Positions 55,716-64,000 of a DNA stretch of 64,000 nucleotides are shown here, piece after piece; position 1 is the first letter of the stretch; the number at the start of each line of letters is the position of its first letter. The stretch covers positions 1-64,000 of the forward strand of contig NZ_JAERTZ010000001.1 in the NCBI RefSeq assembly GCF_016746085.1, in the 5' to 3' direction. Below the pieces are notes generated by a model, which saw only the letters and a program-made list of their open reading frames with translations, did not search any database and had not been told where the DNA came from. A program made the translations under genes and the position numbers. This DNA comes from Zobellella iuensis. Its GTDB lineage: Bacteria; Pseudomonadota; Gammaproteobacteria; Enterobacterales; Aeromonadaceae.

Positions 55716-57647
55716 ATGAAGCAGGCATGGAGCAAACTTCCCTTTGGTGTTCGGTTAACCGCCACCATGGTAACGATGTTGTTCGCCACCATCGTGATTA
55801 TCAGCACTTCTTTTTATTCGCAATACCATGGCGCCATGGTTGCAACCACCATGGAAAGCCTGGAGAGCCGGGGTGAATCCAGTGCTTCCGCCATGTCTCG
55901 CTGGTTGGCCATGCGCCAGAATGACATGCGTTACCTTGCTGCCGTAGAGGCAGCCAGAGCATTGGACAAGATGTCCTTGCAGGGATTGCTGCGCGATCTT
56001 GCCCAGCAGCAGGGCAACTGGGATACCATTTTCGTGGTAATGCCGGATGGACGAGGGCTGGTTGGAGTCAGTTATGAAAACGGCCGGGCCCGGGTATTGC
56101 CGGATGATGAGGCGCACGCTTTTATGGTCGCCGATAGGGATTGGTTCCGCCGGGCTATCCGCGGTGAGGAGGTGTTTTCCGAACCTCTGGTATCCCGCGC
56201 GACGGGCAATACCGTCAGCACAGTGGCGATACCTATCCGACAGAATGATCAGATCATTGCCGTCATGCGTGGCGCCTTGCAGCTGGATACTATTTATCAA
56301 CAGGCCGCCGCTCTGCCTCGTGCCGAATATACCCAGATTTTTTTGCTGGATCGCAGTGGCGTGGGAATTACCTCTTCCCCTTCGGTTCCGGAATCCGGCA
56401 AGGCCATCGATACCGAGGCGGCCCGCGGCATCGCGGCCCAGCGCAGCGGCAGTGGATTTTATCCGGATGTGAATGGTGAACGGGTGATGGGGGCTTACAA
56501 CTATATTCCATTGTTGGGCTGGGGACTGGTGTCGGAAGCCAACGAGCATGCTGCCATGGCGCCGGTTCGCGCCGCGCTCAGACAAATTGTGATGATTTCT
56601 GTCCTGGTGCTGTTTGCTTCGTGCGCGATCATCTTGCTGGTTGTTCGTTCCATCACCAAATTCCTGGGCGGTGAACCGGATTATGCGGCACAAATGGTCA
56701 AAGCCGTGGCAAGCGGAGATTTGACCCATCAGATTAAGTTGGCGCCCGGAGACAACGGCAGCCTGTTGTTTGACATTGCACAGATGCGGCAGAACTTGCG
56801 CTCCATGCTGACCGAGGTGAACCGGTACGCGGAGCAAGTGGCGTCCTCATCGACCGAGTTGGCCCAGGTTAATGATGAAACCAGCCATGGCATCGAGCAG
56901 CAGCATCAGGAAATCAACAGCTCTGCCACGGCCATGAATGAGATGACCACGACCCTGGAAGAGGTGGCACGCAATACACAGGATGCCGCCGACGCGGCGA
57001 ACACGGCCAATGATGCTGCGCTTCACGGTCGCGAGGTGGTGCAAGGCACCATTGCGGACTTGCGCACCTTGACCGAAAACGTGCAGCAGGCCGTTGCCAT
57101 TATCCATTCACTGAAGGCGGACAGCGACAGCATTGGCAATATTTTGCTGGTTATCGAAAGCATCGCCGAACAAACCAATCTGCTGGCGCTGAATGCGGCC
57201 ATCGAGGCTGCCAGAGCCGGTGAGTCGGGGCGGGGCTTTGCCGTTGTTGCCGATGAAGTGCGTAGTTTGGCCAGCCGCACCAAGGATTCCACTCTGGAAA
57301 TTCAGGCCATGATTGAACGGTTGCAGCAAGGCGCCGATAAAGCGGTGCGGGCATCGGAACAAAGTGCCGACGCAACCAGAAATACATCAGGACAGGCACA
57401 GCAGGCCGGGAATGCGCTGGAACAGGTCAGCCAGGCCATTGCATTAATCAACCAGACAGCGCAGCACATCGCCAGTGCCACCGAGGAGCAAACGGCCGTT
57501 TCCCATGATATCAATAGGAATATCCATAAAATCAATGATATTTCTTACCAGACATCGGAAAACATGCAACGGTCGGTGCTTGCCAGTGAGCATCTGTCCA
57601 AAATGGCGGAAGCAATGCAGCGTATAGTCGGCCGTTTCAGTTTTTGA
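55716..57647 (+). CDS. Methyl-accepting chemotaxis protein with dCache-type sensor
   Basis: A membrane chemoreceptor of 643 aa. Membrane segment 1 is near residues 12-34. The large periplasmic sensor (~35-280), with [26 protein letters not shown], looks like a double Cache domain. Segment 2 (about 287-312) is followed by HAMP ([23 protein letters not shown]). The signalling tip [31 protein letters not shown] is canonical. There is no C-terminal pentapeptide for CheR/CheB docking. The ATG at 55716 follows GGGGGAAGGA; the frame extends to 55671. The ligand is unknown. Confidence 0.9.
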   Translation: MKQAWSKLPFGVRLTATMVTMLFATIVIISTSFYSQYHGAMVATTMESLESRGESSASAMSRWLAMRQNDMRYLAAVEAARALDKMSLQGLLRDLAQQQGNWDTIFVVMPDGRGLVGVSYENGRARVLPDDEAHAFMVADRDWFRRAIRGEEVFSEPLVSRATGNTVSTVAIPIRQNDQIIAVMRGALQLDTIYQQAAALPRAEYTQIFLLDRSGVGITSSPSVPESGKAIDTEAARGIAAQRSGSGFYPDVNGERVMGAYNYIPLLGWGLVSEANEHAAMAPVRAALRQIVMISVLVLFASCAIILLVVRSITKFLGGEPDYAAQMVKAVASGDLTHQIKLAPGDNGSLLFDIAQMRQNLRSMLTEVNRYAEQVASSSTELAQVNDETSHGIEQQHQEINSSATAMNEMTTTLEEVARNTQDAADAANTANDAALHGREVVQGTIADLRTLTENVQQAVAIIHSLKADSDSIGNILLVIESIAEQTNLLALNAAIEAARAGESGRGFAVVADEVRSLASRTKDSTLEIQAMIERLQQGADKAVRASEQSADATRNTSGQAQQAGNALEQVSQAIALINQTAQHIASATEEQTAVSHDINRNIHKINDISYQTSENMQRSVLASEHLSKMAEAMQRIVGRFSF

Positions 57648-57791
57648 TATGTCGAGGCGACAGGCGGACGTTGTGGTTGCGATCTGCCATTGTTGGTAGT
57701 TGCTTATCTTTAGCTATATTCTCCGCGGGAAATATCAGGCTGGCGGTCATCCGGGAGAGTAGCCGGCATTTCATGGAGGTTGTCCGTTGCC

Positions 57792-57807
57792 GTAGGATTT
57801 TCCTTAC
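57792..57807. promoter_or_regulatory. GacA/UvrY-like box, copy 2
   Basis: GTAGGATTTTCCTTAC, an imperfect version of the same palindrome, 229 bp before the H-NS gene. GGTTTT follows at 57842 and TAATAA at 57851 is a possible -10. TGGA/TCCA plus TTTTTT at 57882-57897 could be a weak terminator. The rest of 57648-58035 holds no gene I can see. Confidence 0.5.
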
Positions 57808-58035
57808 CTGGAAATAGGCCGTGCCTGATTGAGGGGGGGGCGGTTTTCGTAATAATGATCGTCGATTATGGGCGGAGGTGGATGCTTCCATTTTTTGCCA
57901 GCCCTTTTTAATGGCTGAAATATCCTCGATGGTTCGGGAGTTATCATTTTTTGGATATTCGTCCCCGTTTTTGCTGTTTTCGAGTGAAGTCGTAATTTTT
58001 TATAGAGATATCAATAATTGCTATAGGTAAACCCG

Positions 58036-58443
58036 ATGGCCGAATTCCTGAAAACATTGTTTAACATCCGTAGCCTGCACACCGCTACCCGTGAACTGAC
58101 CCTGGAGCAACTGGAAGAAGGGCTGGCCAGGCTGATGACGGTGGTAGAGGAACGGCGCGGGGCCGAGGCCTTGGCGCAGCTGGCCGCGGAAGAGCGCGAG
58201 CGCAAACTGAGAGCACTGCTCAGCCAACTGGAAGCCGACGGCATCGACGTCAGGGATATCGTCAAGGTCGCCGAACCCGGCAGGCAATCCGCCGGCGTGC
58301 GTGAAAAACGGCCCGCCAAGTACGAATACCGTGACGAAAACGGGGAATACAAAACCTGGACCGGACAGGGTCGGACGCCCAGCGTTATCCGAAGGGCCCT
58401 GGAGGGCGGGGAGAAGAGGATGGACGACTTCCTGATCGGGTAG
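58036..58443 (+). CDS. hns: H-NS family nucleoid-associated protein
   Basis: A DNA-binding xenogeneic silencer of 135 aa. The N-terminal coiled-coil oligomerisation region (about 1-80; LFNIRSLHTATRELTLEQLEEGLARLMTVVEERR) is followed by a linker and the C-terminal domain with KYEYRDENGEYKTWTGQGRTPSVIRRAL, containing the AT-hook-like QGR motif. It closely resembles E. coli H-NS. Finding it between two chemoreceptor genes suggests either the main H-NS gene in an unusual place or a paralogue linked to this segment. Confidence 0.93.
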   Translation: MAEFLKTLFNIRSLHTATRELTLEQLEEGLARLMTVVEERRGAEALAQLAAEERERKLRALLSQLEADGIDVRDIVKVAEPGRQSAGVREKRPAKYEYRDENGEYKTWTGQGRTPSVIRRALEGGEKRMDDFLIG

Positions 58444-58483
58444 CCTCTTGTAAACCGGAGTATTTCTTGCAATTTGGAAGCAT

Positions 58484-60040
58484 ATGCCAACCATTAAAAA
58501 CCTGAGTATTACCCTGAAGCTCTGCATCGGTTTCGGGCTGCTGTTGTTCTTCGTCCTCTTGCTGTCTATGTTCGGGCTTTACGGGTTACATAATAACGAT
58601 GTAACGCTGAAACGTATTGCCCAAATCGGCAATCTGTTCGACGAGATAGTGTTTACCCGTGAGGCCAATTACCAGTATGCGCTGGATGCTGACTCTCAGC
58701 GGGCGGAGGAGAGCAATCAGCGACATAAAAACTTCCAGGGTGCCGTCGAGCAGTTGCTTGTCGACGCCGACGCCGGTCTGTGGCCGTCTCAGGATATTGC
58801 CGCCCTGAAAGGCTTGAAAAATGACCTGGATCGTTATTTGAAGGTGAGGGCGGCCGCCCATACAAGAGCCGAGCTGCTCGCCGCCAATGCGTTGCTCTCG
58901 GCACTCCAGGACAAGAGCAACGAATTGTATTATGCCGAGGAAGAGCGAGCCGCCGAGCAGGCCAGCAAGGTGTTCTACCTGCTTATCGTCATTACCCTGG
59001 TGGCCTTGGTCATGGGGGGAATAGTGACTGTGGTCATCAGCCGGCAGATTGTCCTGCCCTTGAAACAGGCGGTTCACATGGCCCAGCGAATAGCCGATGG
59101 TGATTTGGTATTGGAACAACGAGGAGAGGAGCGCAGGGACGAACTGGGCGCATTACTCTCTTCCCTCGACACCATGAACGCCAGCCTGCGCAACGTGGTT
59201 GCTCAGATGGGGTCGGCGTCCCATGAACTCACTGCCTCCGCGTCCCAGTTAACCACCATTACCGACGTGACCCAGGGGCAAGTCAACGACCAGAAGAGTG
59301 AGACATATTTGATTGCCTCGGCGATGGGCGAGATTGCCGCTACGGTGCAGGACGTGGCCCGTAACGCCGAGGAGACCGCAACGGCCGCTAAAAACGCCGC
59401 CGGAGAGGTCGTCAATGCACAGGCGTTGTCACGGCGGGCCATCGCACAGATTGAATCGCTCTCCTCGGAGATTGCGAGTTCTGCGGATTTCATGGGGCGC
59501 CTGCAGCAAGAATGCGGGCGCATCGGCAGTATCCTTAACGTGATCAAGGAAGTCGCGGATCAGACCAACCTGTTGGCGCTTAATGCCGCTATCGAGGCCG
59601 CCCGGGCGGGGGACGCCGGCCGGGGATTTGCCGTGGTGGCGGATGAAGTCCGAAATTTGGCCCAGCGGACCCAGCGCTCGTCGAATGAAATAGAGCAGTT
59701 GATTGCGGGGCTTCAGGGCATTGCCGACGAAAGTACGGCGACCATGCAGGCAAGCGTAGAGCACACCCAGGCATCCGTGGCCGCGGTCCGCGAGACGGGC
59801 GCGGCGTTGGAAGTCATCACCCGGCAGGTATCCAATATCCAGCAGATGAGCGAGCTTATCGCGACCACCACCGAAGAGCAGGCCGCGGTCACCGCGGAGA
59901 GCAACGAACGGGTGTCGACGGTGCGGGCCTCGGCCGAGGTGTCTGCCGGCGCGAGTGCGGACATTGCGGTGGCGAGTGGCCAACTGGAGAACCTGAGCAA
60001 AGAGCTGAACAGCTTGGTGAGGTTTTTCAGCAACGTCTGA
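58484..60040 (+). CDS. Methyl-accepting chemotaxis protein with four-helix-bundle sensor
   Basis: A chemoreceptor of 518 aa. Membrane segments lie near residues 10-31 and 163-185. The ~130-residue periplasmic part is all-helical, as in 4HB_MCP sensors. HAMP follows ([22 protein letters not shown]), then the signalling domain with tip [35 protein letters not shown]. No C-terminal docking pentapeptide. It starts 40 bp after the H-NS gene and may be co-transcribed with it. Confidence 0.92.
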   Translation: MPTIKNLSITLKLCIGFGLLLFFVLLLSMFGLYGLHNNDVTLKRIAQIGNLFDEIVFTREANYQYALDADSQRAEESNQRHKNFQGAVEQLLVDADAGLWPSQDIAALKGLKNDLDRYLKVRAAAHTRAELLAANALLSALQDKSNELYYAEEERAAEQASKVFYLLIVITLVALVMGGIVTVVISRQIVLPLKQAVHMAQRIADGDLVLEQRGEERRDELGALLSSLDTMNASLRNVVAQMGSASHELTASASQLTTITDVTQGQVNDQKSETYLIASAMGEIAATVQDVARNAEETATAAKNAAGEVVNAQALSRRAIAQIESLSSEIASSADFMGRLQQECGRIGSILNVIKEVADQTNLLALNAAIEAARAGDAGRGFAVVADEVRNLAQRTQRSSNEIEQLIAGLQGIADESTATMQASVEHTQASVAAVRETGAALEVITRQVSNIQQMSELIATTTEEQAAVTAESNERVSTVRASAEVSAGASADIAVASGQLENLSKELNSLVRFFSNV

Positions 60041-60079
60041 GGCGTCGTTGGGCCGGGTTTAATCACAGTGGAGCAGGGG

Positions 60080-61621
60080 ATGTTGAAAAGCGCCAGGGTA
60101 ATTTTTGTTGTTCAAATCTTCATGACGGTATCCCTTATCTTGGGGATATCCAGCTATGTCGACTATGCGTCGACCAAGGAACGGCTGAACGACGCCTTGT
60201 TGGCATCGATTGACAGTGCCAATGCCCGTATGAGCCAAAGCCTGCCTAAGGCCATATGGGACTTCGACCTGGAGGCGGCCAAACTGGCGATTGCCGCTGA
60301 GCTTAAATTGCCGGATATCCGAGCCATTAAAGTGACGGATGTGCAAGGCAGCCCTGTTTTATTTCTTTCTCTGCCCTCCGCCGGGAGCAGTGTTGTCGAA
60401 GAGGTTGCGTCCGGGTCTATTCCTGAATATGAGGCCTTGTTTCAATCGGAGCGGCCGCTGGTGTTTGAGGAATATAACAAGTTTAACGATGTCGGCTCGG
60501 TGGTGATCTATTACGATGAATCTCATATGGCGCTGTCTCTGACGGGAATGCTATGGCGTAGTGTTATCGAGCTTATCGTGCTGGATGCGTTGCTGATTTT
60601 CTTTCTGATCCTGGCGTTAACCAGGACGATATTGCAGCCTTTACATGGGCTTTCCGGATGGGTAAGCGACCTGGCCGGCGGCGAGGGAGACCTGTCCAAG
60701 GTAATACCTTCGCCCAGGTACCAGGAGTTTTCGGTCATTATACAAAGCATCAATCAGTTCACGGCCTCTCTGCGGACCATCGTGATGGATGTGACCAAGG
60801 CGTCGATGAGGCTGGAGGAGAGCGCCCAACAAAGCGGCAGCATGGCTAGGCAGAATGCCGAGCGCATTGAGCTACAAAAGAACTCGCTGTCTACCGTCGC
60901 CACGGTGGCGACACAGATGAGCCAGTCGGTCGCGACCGTCGCCGAATCGGCAAATGACGCGGCAGCGCAATCGCTGCTCGCCGCCCAAAGTGTGGAAACG
61001 GTCTTCAGTGCCATCGAGCACTCGGCGGCGGAAATTGTCAACATGCGGGCGGAAATGGAGAAAGTGAATGCACAAATGCATAAGTTGCTCGATGAAGGCA
61101 ACAAGATCTCCACCGTCGTGAATGTTATCAACGATATCTCGGAACAGACCAACCTGTTGGCCCTGAATGCCGCGATAGAAGCCGCCAGGGCCGGGGAGCA
61201 TGGCCGGGGTTTTTCCGTGGTGGCGGATGAAGTGAGAAGTTTGTCCCATAAAACCAGCCAATCCACGGAGGAGATCCAGAACAATATTCGCTCACTCGGT
61301 GCCGCCACCCGGAATGTCGAAGAAGAAATCCTGCGAATTGCGAAGCTGCTGGAGGCGACCGCCGGTCGGGTGTCCGAATCGCAAGTCAGCGTGGGACTTA
61401 TCCAGCGGACCATCGATGATATGGCGGATAAAAGCGCTCAGATATCCCAGGCGACCGAAGAACAGCGGGAAGCGATACGGGAGGTGAGCCAAGCGATTGT
61501 GGAAGCGTCGGAAGCCAGTAATGAGTTGACAGGCAGTGCGCAAGCCAATGCGTCCACCACTCAGGAGGTGTTGCTGTTGAGTTCAAACATTAAAGGTCAT
61601 ATGAGTAAGTTCAAAATATAA
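60080..61621 (+). CDS. Methyl-accepting chemotaxis protein with small periplasmic sensor
   Basis: A chemoreceptor of 513 aa. Membrane segments lie near residues 8-27 and 158-180. The periplasmic domain of about 125 residues includes [34 protein letters not shown] region ([25 protein letters not shown]) and the canonical tip [35 protein letters not shown] follow. The ATG at 60080 is preferred over the GTG at 60068, with GGAG at 60069-60072. A solute-binding protein gene follows after 16 bp, which suggests the two work together. Confidence 0.91.
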   Translation: MLKSARVIFVVQIFMTVSLILGISSYVDYASTKERLNDALLASIDSANARMSQSLPKAIWDFDLEAAKLAIAAELKLPDIRAIKVTDVQGSPVLFLSLPSAGSSVVEEVASGSIPEYEALFQSERPLVFEEYNKFNDVGSVVIYYDESHMALSLTGMLWRSVIELIVLDALLIFFLILALTRTILQPLHGLSGWVSDLAGGEGDLSKVIPSPRYQEFSVIIQSINQFTASLRTIVMDVTKASMRLEESAQQSGSMARQNAERIELQKNSLSTVATVATQMSQSVATVAESANDAAAQSLLAAQSVETVFSAIEHSAAEIVNMRAEMEKVNAQMHKLLDEGNKISTVVNVINDISEQTNLLALNAAIEAARAGEHGRGFSVVADEVRSLSHKTSQSTEEIQNNIRSLGAATRNVEEEILRIAKLLEATAGRVSESQVSVGLIQRTIDDMADKSAQISQATEEQREAIREVSQAIVEASEASNELTGSAQANASTTQEVLLLSSNIKGHMSKFKI

Positions 61622-61637
61622 ATCACAGGAGAAAGGT

Positions 61638-62369
61638 ATGAAAAGGACACTCATTGTTATGGCAGCCATGTGGATGGCGTCGGCCAACAGCCATGCCAAT
61701 ACGGTCACGGCCGCACAGGATCCATGGCCGCCATTTGTCACCGATGACCAGGCGATGCCGGGTGTGTCCGTGGAGATATTGGCCGCCGCCTTGAAAACCC
61801 AGGGCATGGAGGTCGACTTCAAAATTATGCCCTGGTCGAGAGCCTTGGAGGAAACCAGCAAAGGACGGCTGGATTTGTTGCCGGCAACCTGGTTTACCCA
61901 AGAGCGTACGGAATATCTGGTTTATAGTGAATCCTATCTGGAAAATGAACTCAGTTTTATCAAGAGGGCCGATGATGGTTTCGAGTTCACGGACATAAGC
62001 AGCCTGAATGGCAAATCGGTGGGCGTTGTGCGTGGTTATGGCTACGGTGACGAGTTTTTATCAGCCGCCAACTTCAACAAGCCTGAAGCGAATGACCTGG
62101 TGTCGAATCTTAAGAAACTTATGGCCCAGCGTATCGACCTGACGCTCGAGGATAAACTGGTGGCGCTGTCATCAATGAAAGAAGCCGGTCTGGAAAGCCA
62201 GGATTTTGCTTTCAGCTCGACCGCACTTTCAACGAATCCTCTTCATGTCACCTCGGGCAAGGCCAACCCCAATTCGACCCTTTATATCGAAGCCTATAAC
62301 AGAGGTTTGGCGGAAATTAAGTCGAATGGGACATTCGATGCCATATTGGCCAAATATGGCATTAAGTAA
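61638..62369 (+). CDS. Periplasmic solute-binding protein, SBP_bac_3 family
   Basis: An exported protein of 243 aa. The signal peptide ends near residue 20 (ANSHA-N). The fold matches amino-acid-binding family 3 proteins: AAQDPWPPFVTDD at the start, GVSVEILAAALKTQGMEVDFKIMPWSRALEETSKGRLDLLPATWFTQ in the first lobe, and NGKSVGVVRGYGYGDEF in the second. No ABC permease or ATPase genes lie nearby. Being 16 bp behind a chemoreceptor gene, it may deliver a ligand to that receptor. AGGAGA precedes the ATG. Confidence 0.88.
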   Translation: MKRTLIVMAAMWMASANSHANTVTAAQDPWPPFVTDDQAMPGVSVEILAAALKTQGMEVDFKIMPWSRALEETSKGRLDLLPATWFTQERTEYLVYSESYLENELSFIKRADDGFEFTDISSLNGKSVGVVRGYGYGDEFLSAANFNKPEANDLVSNLKKLMAQRIDLTLEDKLVALSSMKEAGLESQDFAFSSTALSTNPLHVTSGKANPNSTLYIEAYNRGLAEIKSNGTFDAILAKYGIK

Positions 62370-62396
62370 GTTGCGCCTCATGTCGACCGGGCCGTT

Positions 62397-62412
62397 GTAG
62401 GGATTTCCTTAG
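62397..62412. promoter_or_regulatory. GacA/UvrY-like box, copy 3
   Basis: GTAGGGATTTCCTTAG, preceded by T to give TGTAGG-N6-CTTAGG. Downstream CCAGATTGGGCC and GGTTTTTGCGA (62449) are shared with copy 4. It lies 174 bp before the CheB-like gene. Confidence 0.58.
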
Positions 62413-62585
62413 GCCAGATTGGGCCGGCGCCCGATGGCGGCAGGAAGGGGTTTTTGCGAAAGTTGAGCATGGGTGTTTTTCCCGACTAGGGGGCTCCTGC
62501 ATCGCGATGGAACGGCGGTTTCCCCCTTCCTGCTTCTACCGCGGGTGGCGGAGCTCCCGGCCGGCAACCACGGCGAGGTAAAGGA

Positions 62586-63035
62586 ATGATGAGCAGAATC
62601 AAGGTCCTGATTGTGGATGACTCCGCCGCGGCGAGGTTAGCGCTTGCCGCCTTGTTGTCGGAGGATGGGGAGCTCGAGGTGGCCGGAACCGAGCCGACGC
62701 TTGCCCTCGCGAGCATGGCGCGGGAGTGGCCGGATGTGATCCTGCTGTACATGGCGGCACTTGGCATGGATGACATCGCTTTCCTGGAAGAGCTGATGGC
62801 GGTGCGCCCGACCCCCGTGCTCCTCTTCTCCCCGCACCTCGGCAAGGGCGCCGAAATGGTGCTCCAGGCGGTGTTCGCCGGCGCCGTCAGCGTGCTCTCC
62901 GGGCCCGACGAACGCTCCCTGCATGAGAAGGCCGGGAGACTGATCGATGGCATCAAGGCGGTGGCGCGGCCGAAGCGCCCCGTTGCTGAAACCGATCTGC
63001 ACGTACAAGAAGATCCTGGGCGTGGGGAAAAATAA
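62586..63035 (+). CDS. Degenerate CheB-like receiver-only protein
   Basis: A protein of 149 aa that aligns with the receiver domain of chemotaxis methylesterase CheB (IKVLIVDDSAAARLALAALL; FLEELMAVRPTPVLLFSPHLGKGAEMVLQAVFAGAVSVLSG). The acidic pair DD at residues 11-12 is kept, but the phosphorylation Asp is Tyr (VILLYMAALGMDD) and the conserved Lys is missing (SVLSGPDE). The methylesterase domain is absent. A good ribosome site (GAGGTAAAGGA) and the upstream box suggest it is still expressed. It may be a decayed cheB or a phosphorylation-independent regulator. Confidence 0.75.
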   Translation: MMSRIKVLIVDDSAAARLALAALLSEDGELEVAGTEPTLALASMAREWPDVILLYMAALGMDDIAFLEELMAVRPTPVLLFSPHLGKGAEMVLQAVFAGAVSVLSGPDERSLHEKAGRLIDGIKAVARPKRPVAETDLHVQEDPGRGEK

Positions 63036-63193
63036 CTGCTCTCGTTTTGCCGTCACGGTTTGGCTTGTACGCCATGGCGGAGCAGTGCCCATTCATCAAC
63101 ACGGAGGTTGGGGTACTCTCTGCCGTCCATCCGTAGCAGGGTGGCACTCGGGCTCGCCTTTATCAGAAGCAGGGCGCCCGGCAGGAGGAGCTC

Positions 63194-63370
63194 ATGAGTG
63201 CCGGCGAACGAAAAACAGGGCAAGTCTGTATGCTTGCCTTGATGACGTGTTGCCGCAAACAGCATGTATCCATTGCCCTCGATGATTTCGGAAGCGGCTT
63301 TGCTTCACTGTTGCACTTGCGTGACTTCCCCTTCGACGAGTTGAAAATCGATTGCGGTTTCGCCCGCTGA
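63194..63370 (+). pseudogene. EAL-domain remnant, 58 codons
   Basis: AGGAGGAG (63183-63190) precedes the ATG at 63194. After about 28 unrelated residues the frame reads VSIALDDFGSGFASLLHLRD followed by FPFDELKID and CGFAR-stop. That is the DDFGxG...LKID part of a c-di-GMP phosphodiesterase EAL domain. The EAL motif itself and everything before and after are missing, so it cannot be an active phosphodiesterase. It is either a gene remnant or, less likely, a small expressed peptide. Confidence 0.72.
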
Positions 63371-63453
63371 TCTCGGCCAGGACGCTGCAGGCTGGGAGAA
63401 GCGCCGGGAACATGAGAGAAAAATAAACAAAAGCCGGTATGGTCCAGGTGGTT

Positions 63454-63469
63454 GTAGGGATTTCCTTAG
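63454..63469. promoter_or_regulatory. GacA/UvrY-like box, copy 4
   Basis: GTAGGGATTTCCTTAG, identical to copy 3 over 16 bp, with the same CCAGATTGGGCC and GGTTTTTGCGA (63506) downstream. It lies 235 bp before the PAS protein gene. 63371-63703 otherwise holds no gene I can see. Confidence 0.58.
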
Positions 63470-63703
63470 TCCAGATTGGGCCAATACCCTATAGCGGTGG
63501 AAAACGGTTTTTGCGACAGTAGACTGGCGGTTCCCCGGTGGTTGGTTGGCGCTGCACCGTAGCGAACCCGCTTCTCCGCAGGGTTTCGCAGGGTGGCTTC
63601 CGGGGAGTCCGCCACTCTCTCCTCTGAGGCTGTCTTGCACTCCTGGATAACTCGCCCCCCCTCGCTCAGTATGGCGCGAACGCTGGAATCAGGAGAGGAC
63701 ATC

Positions 63704-64000
63704 ATGATGGACGATATTGAACGGCATGGGCTACCGGCATCCGCTTTCGGGGAGCAGTTACTCTCGGAAACGCTACTCTCCGAGGCGTTCGAACGGCTGC
63801 CCGACCCGCTCGGCCTGATCGAGGGTCCCTCGGTTCGGGAGATGCGGTTGATCGCCCTGAACGGCGCCGCCACCCGCATCGTGGGACTGACGCGGGAGCG
63901 TGCGCTCGGCCGTGGCCTGCAGCAACTGCTGCCGCCGTCCCGGCAAGACTGGTTTTTCGGCAGCCTGGCCCGTTGCCTGGCATCCGGCGAGGCGTGGAGC
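63704..64000 (+). CDS. PAS-domain signalling protein, truncated by the window edge
   Basis: AGGAG (63691-63695) lies 8 nt before ATG 63704; a second ATG follows at once. The 99 visible codons start MMDDIERHGLPASAFGEQLL and continue into LPDPLGLIEGPSVREMRLIALNGAATRIVGLTRERALGRGLQQLLP, which looks like a PAS fold. What follows could be GGDEF, EAL or histidine kinase domains, but that lies outside the window. The GacA-like box upstream and the EAL remnant beside it make a c-di-GMP protein plausible. Confidence 0.7.
   Translation, partial: MMDDIERHGLPASAFGEQLLSETLLSEAFERLPDPLGLIEGPSVREMRLIALNGAATRIVGLTRERALGRGLQQLLPPSRQDWFFGSLARCLASGEAWS

Noticed and set aside
63053-63265. 70-codon minus-strand ORF downstream of the CheB-like gene
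   Set aside because: The translation (FSFAGTHELLLPGALLLI...) looks somewhat protein-like, but it overlaps the EAL remnant, has no clear ribosome site and matches no family I know. It could be another gene remnant.
62449-63516. Sigma-54 promoter in the GGTTTTTGC segments
   Set aside because: The GG-to-GC spacing is 11-12 nt rather than the strict 10, and copies 1 and 2 lack the GC element.
55508-63700. CsrB/RsmY-type sRNAs directly after the GacA-like boxes
   Set aside because: The boxes would suit such sRNAs, but the downstream sequences lack the repeated GGA loops and, except for a weak candidate at 57882, lack terminators before the next gene.

Overview
This window reads as chromosomal DNA from a GC-rich gammaproteobacterium, most likely in or near the Aeromonadales (Aeromonas, Oceanimonas, Zobellella or similar). 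Three things point there. The operons and small RNAs are E. coli-like: 5S-tRNA-Thr-5S, attenuated ilvGMEDA, cyaA/cyaY, dapF-xerC-uvrD, polA-Spot 42 and RyhB. The lptM-lysA-dapF order is the Vibrio/Aeromonas/Pseudomonas one. The GC content is high, so many antisense shadow ORFs appear. In E. coli most of these genes lie in the origin-proximal quarter of the chromosome.

Layout. 1-370: the 3' end of an rrn operon (5S, tRNA-Thr, second 5S, terminator). 0.65-5.7 kb: ccoG, srkA-dsbA, a small unknown gene and comM. 5.87-12.4 kb: the branched-chain amino acid operon ilvL-G-M-E-D-A with a complete attenuator. 12.4-14.6 kb: a urea transporter family gene overlapping a beta-hydroxyacid dehydrogenase gene, bracketed by two copies of a ~104-bp palindromic intergenic repeat. 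14.65-18.6 kb: hemC-hemD-hemX-hemY on the minus strand. 18.8-28.8 kb: cyaA, cyaY, lptM-lysA-dapF-DUF484-xerC-yigB, uvrD, yecH. 28.9-34.9 kb: rarD, recQ, a monohaem cytochrome c, selO, a DUF3630 gene and yhhQ under a preQ1-I riboswitch. 34.9-39.6 kb: a periplasmic unknown, the sRNA RyhB with its Fur site, elbB, a GATC-rich region with a DnaA box, polA and the sRNA Spot 42. 39.7-48.7 kb: thiD under a TPP riboswitch, a His-rich small protein, a multicopper oxidase and a seven-gene Mrp cation/proton antiporter operon. 48.7-55.2 kb: an HDOD protein, rsuA, engB, cytochrome c4, a methyltransferase, yihI, a DUF2489 gene and hemN.

55.2-64 kb looks like an accessory signalling segment. It holds three different chemoreceptor genes, an H-NS gene, a periplasmic solute-binding protein directly behind one receptor, a receiver-only CheB-like protein without its phosphorylation residue, an EAL-domain remnant, and a PAS protein that runs off the window. 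Four intergenic regions here carry the same 16-bp palindrome (GTARGGATTTCCTTAS), each 174-235 bp before a start codon, with a conserved GGTTTT block 46-52 bp after the palindrome start. The palindrome closely resembles the GacA/UvrY upstream activating sequence and suggests one regulator controls the segment. This is the least expected signal in the window.

The genes cover amino acid biosynthesis, haem synthesis, cAMP, iron and queuosine regulation, DNA repair and replication, copper handling and ion homeostasis. Regulatory RNA is unusually visible: two trans-acting sRNAs, two riboswitches and one attenuator. Assignments rest on reading motifs and remembered family sequences; no database search was run.
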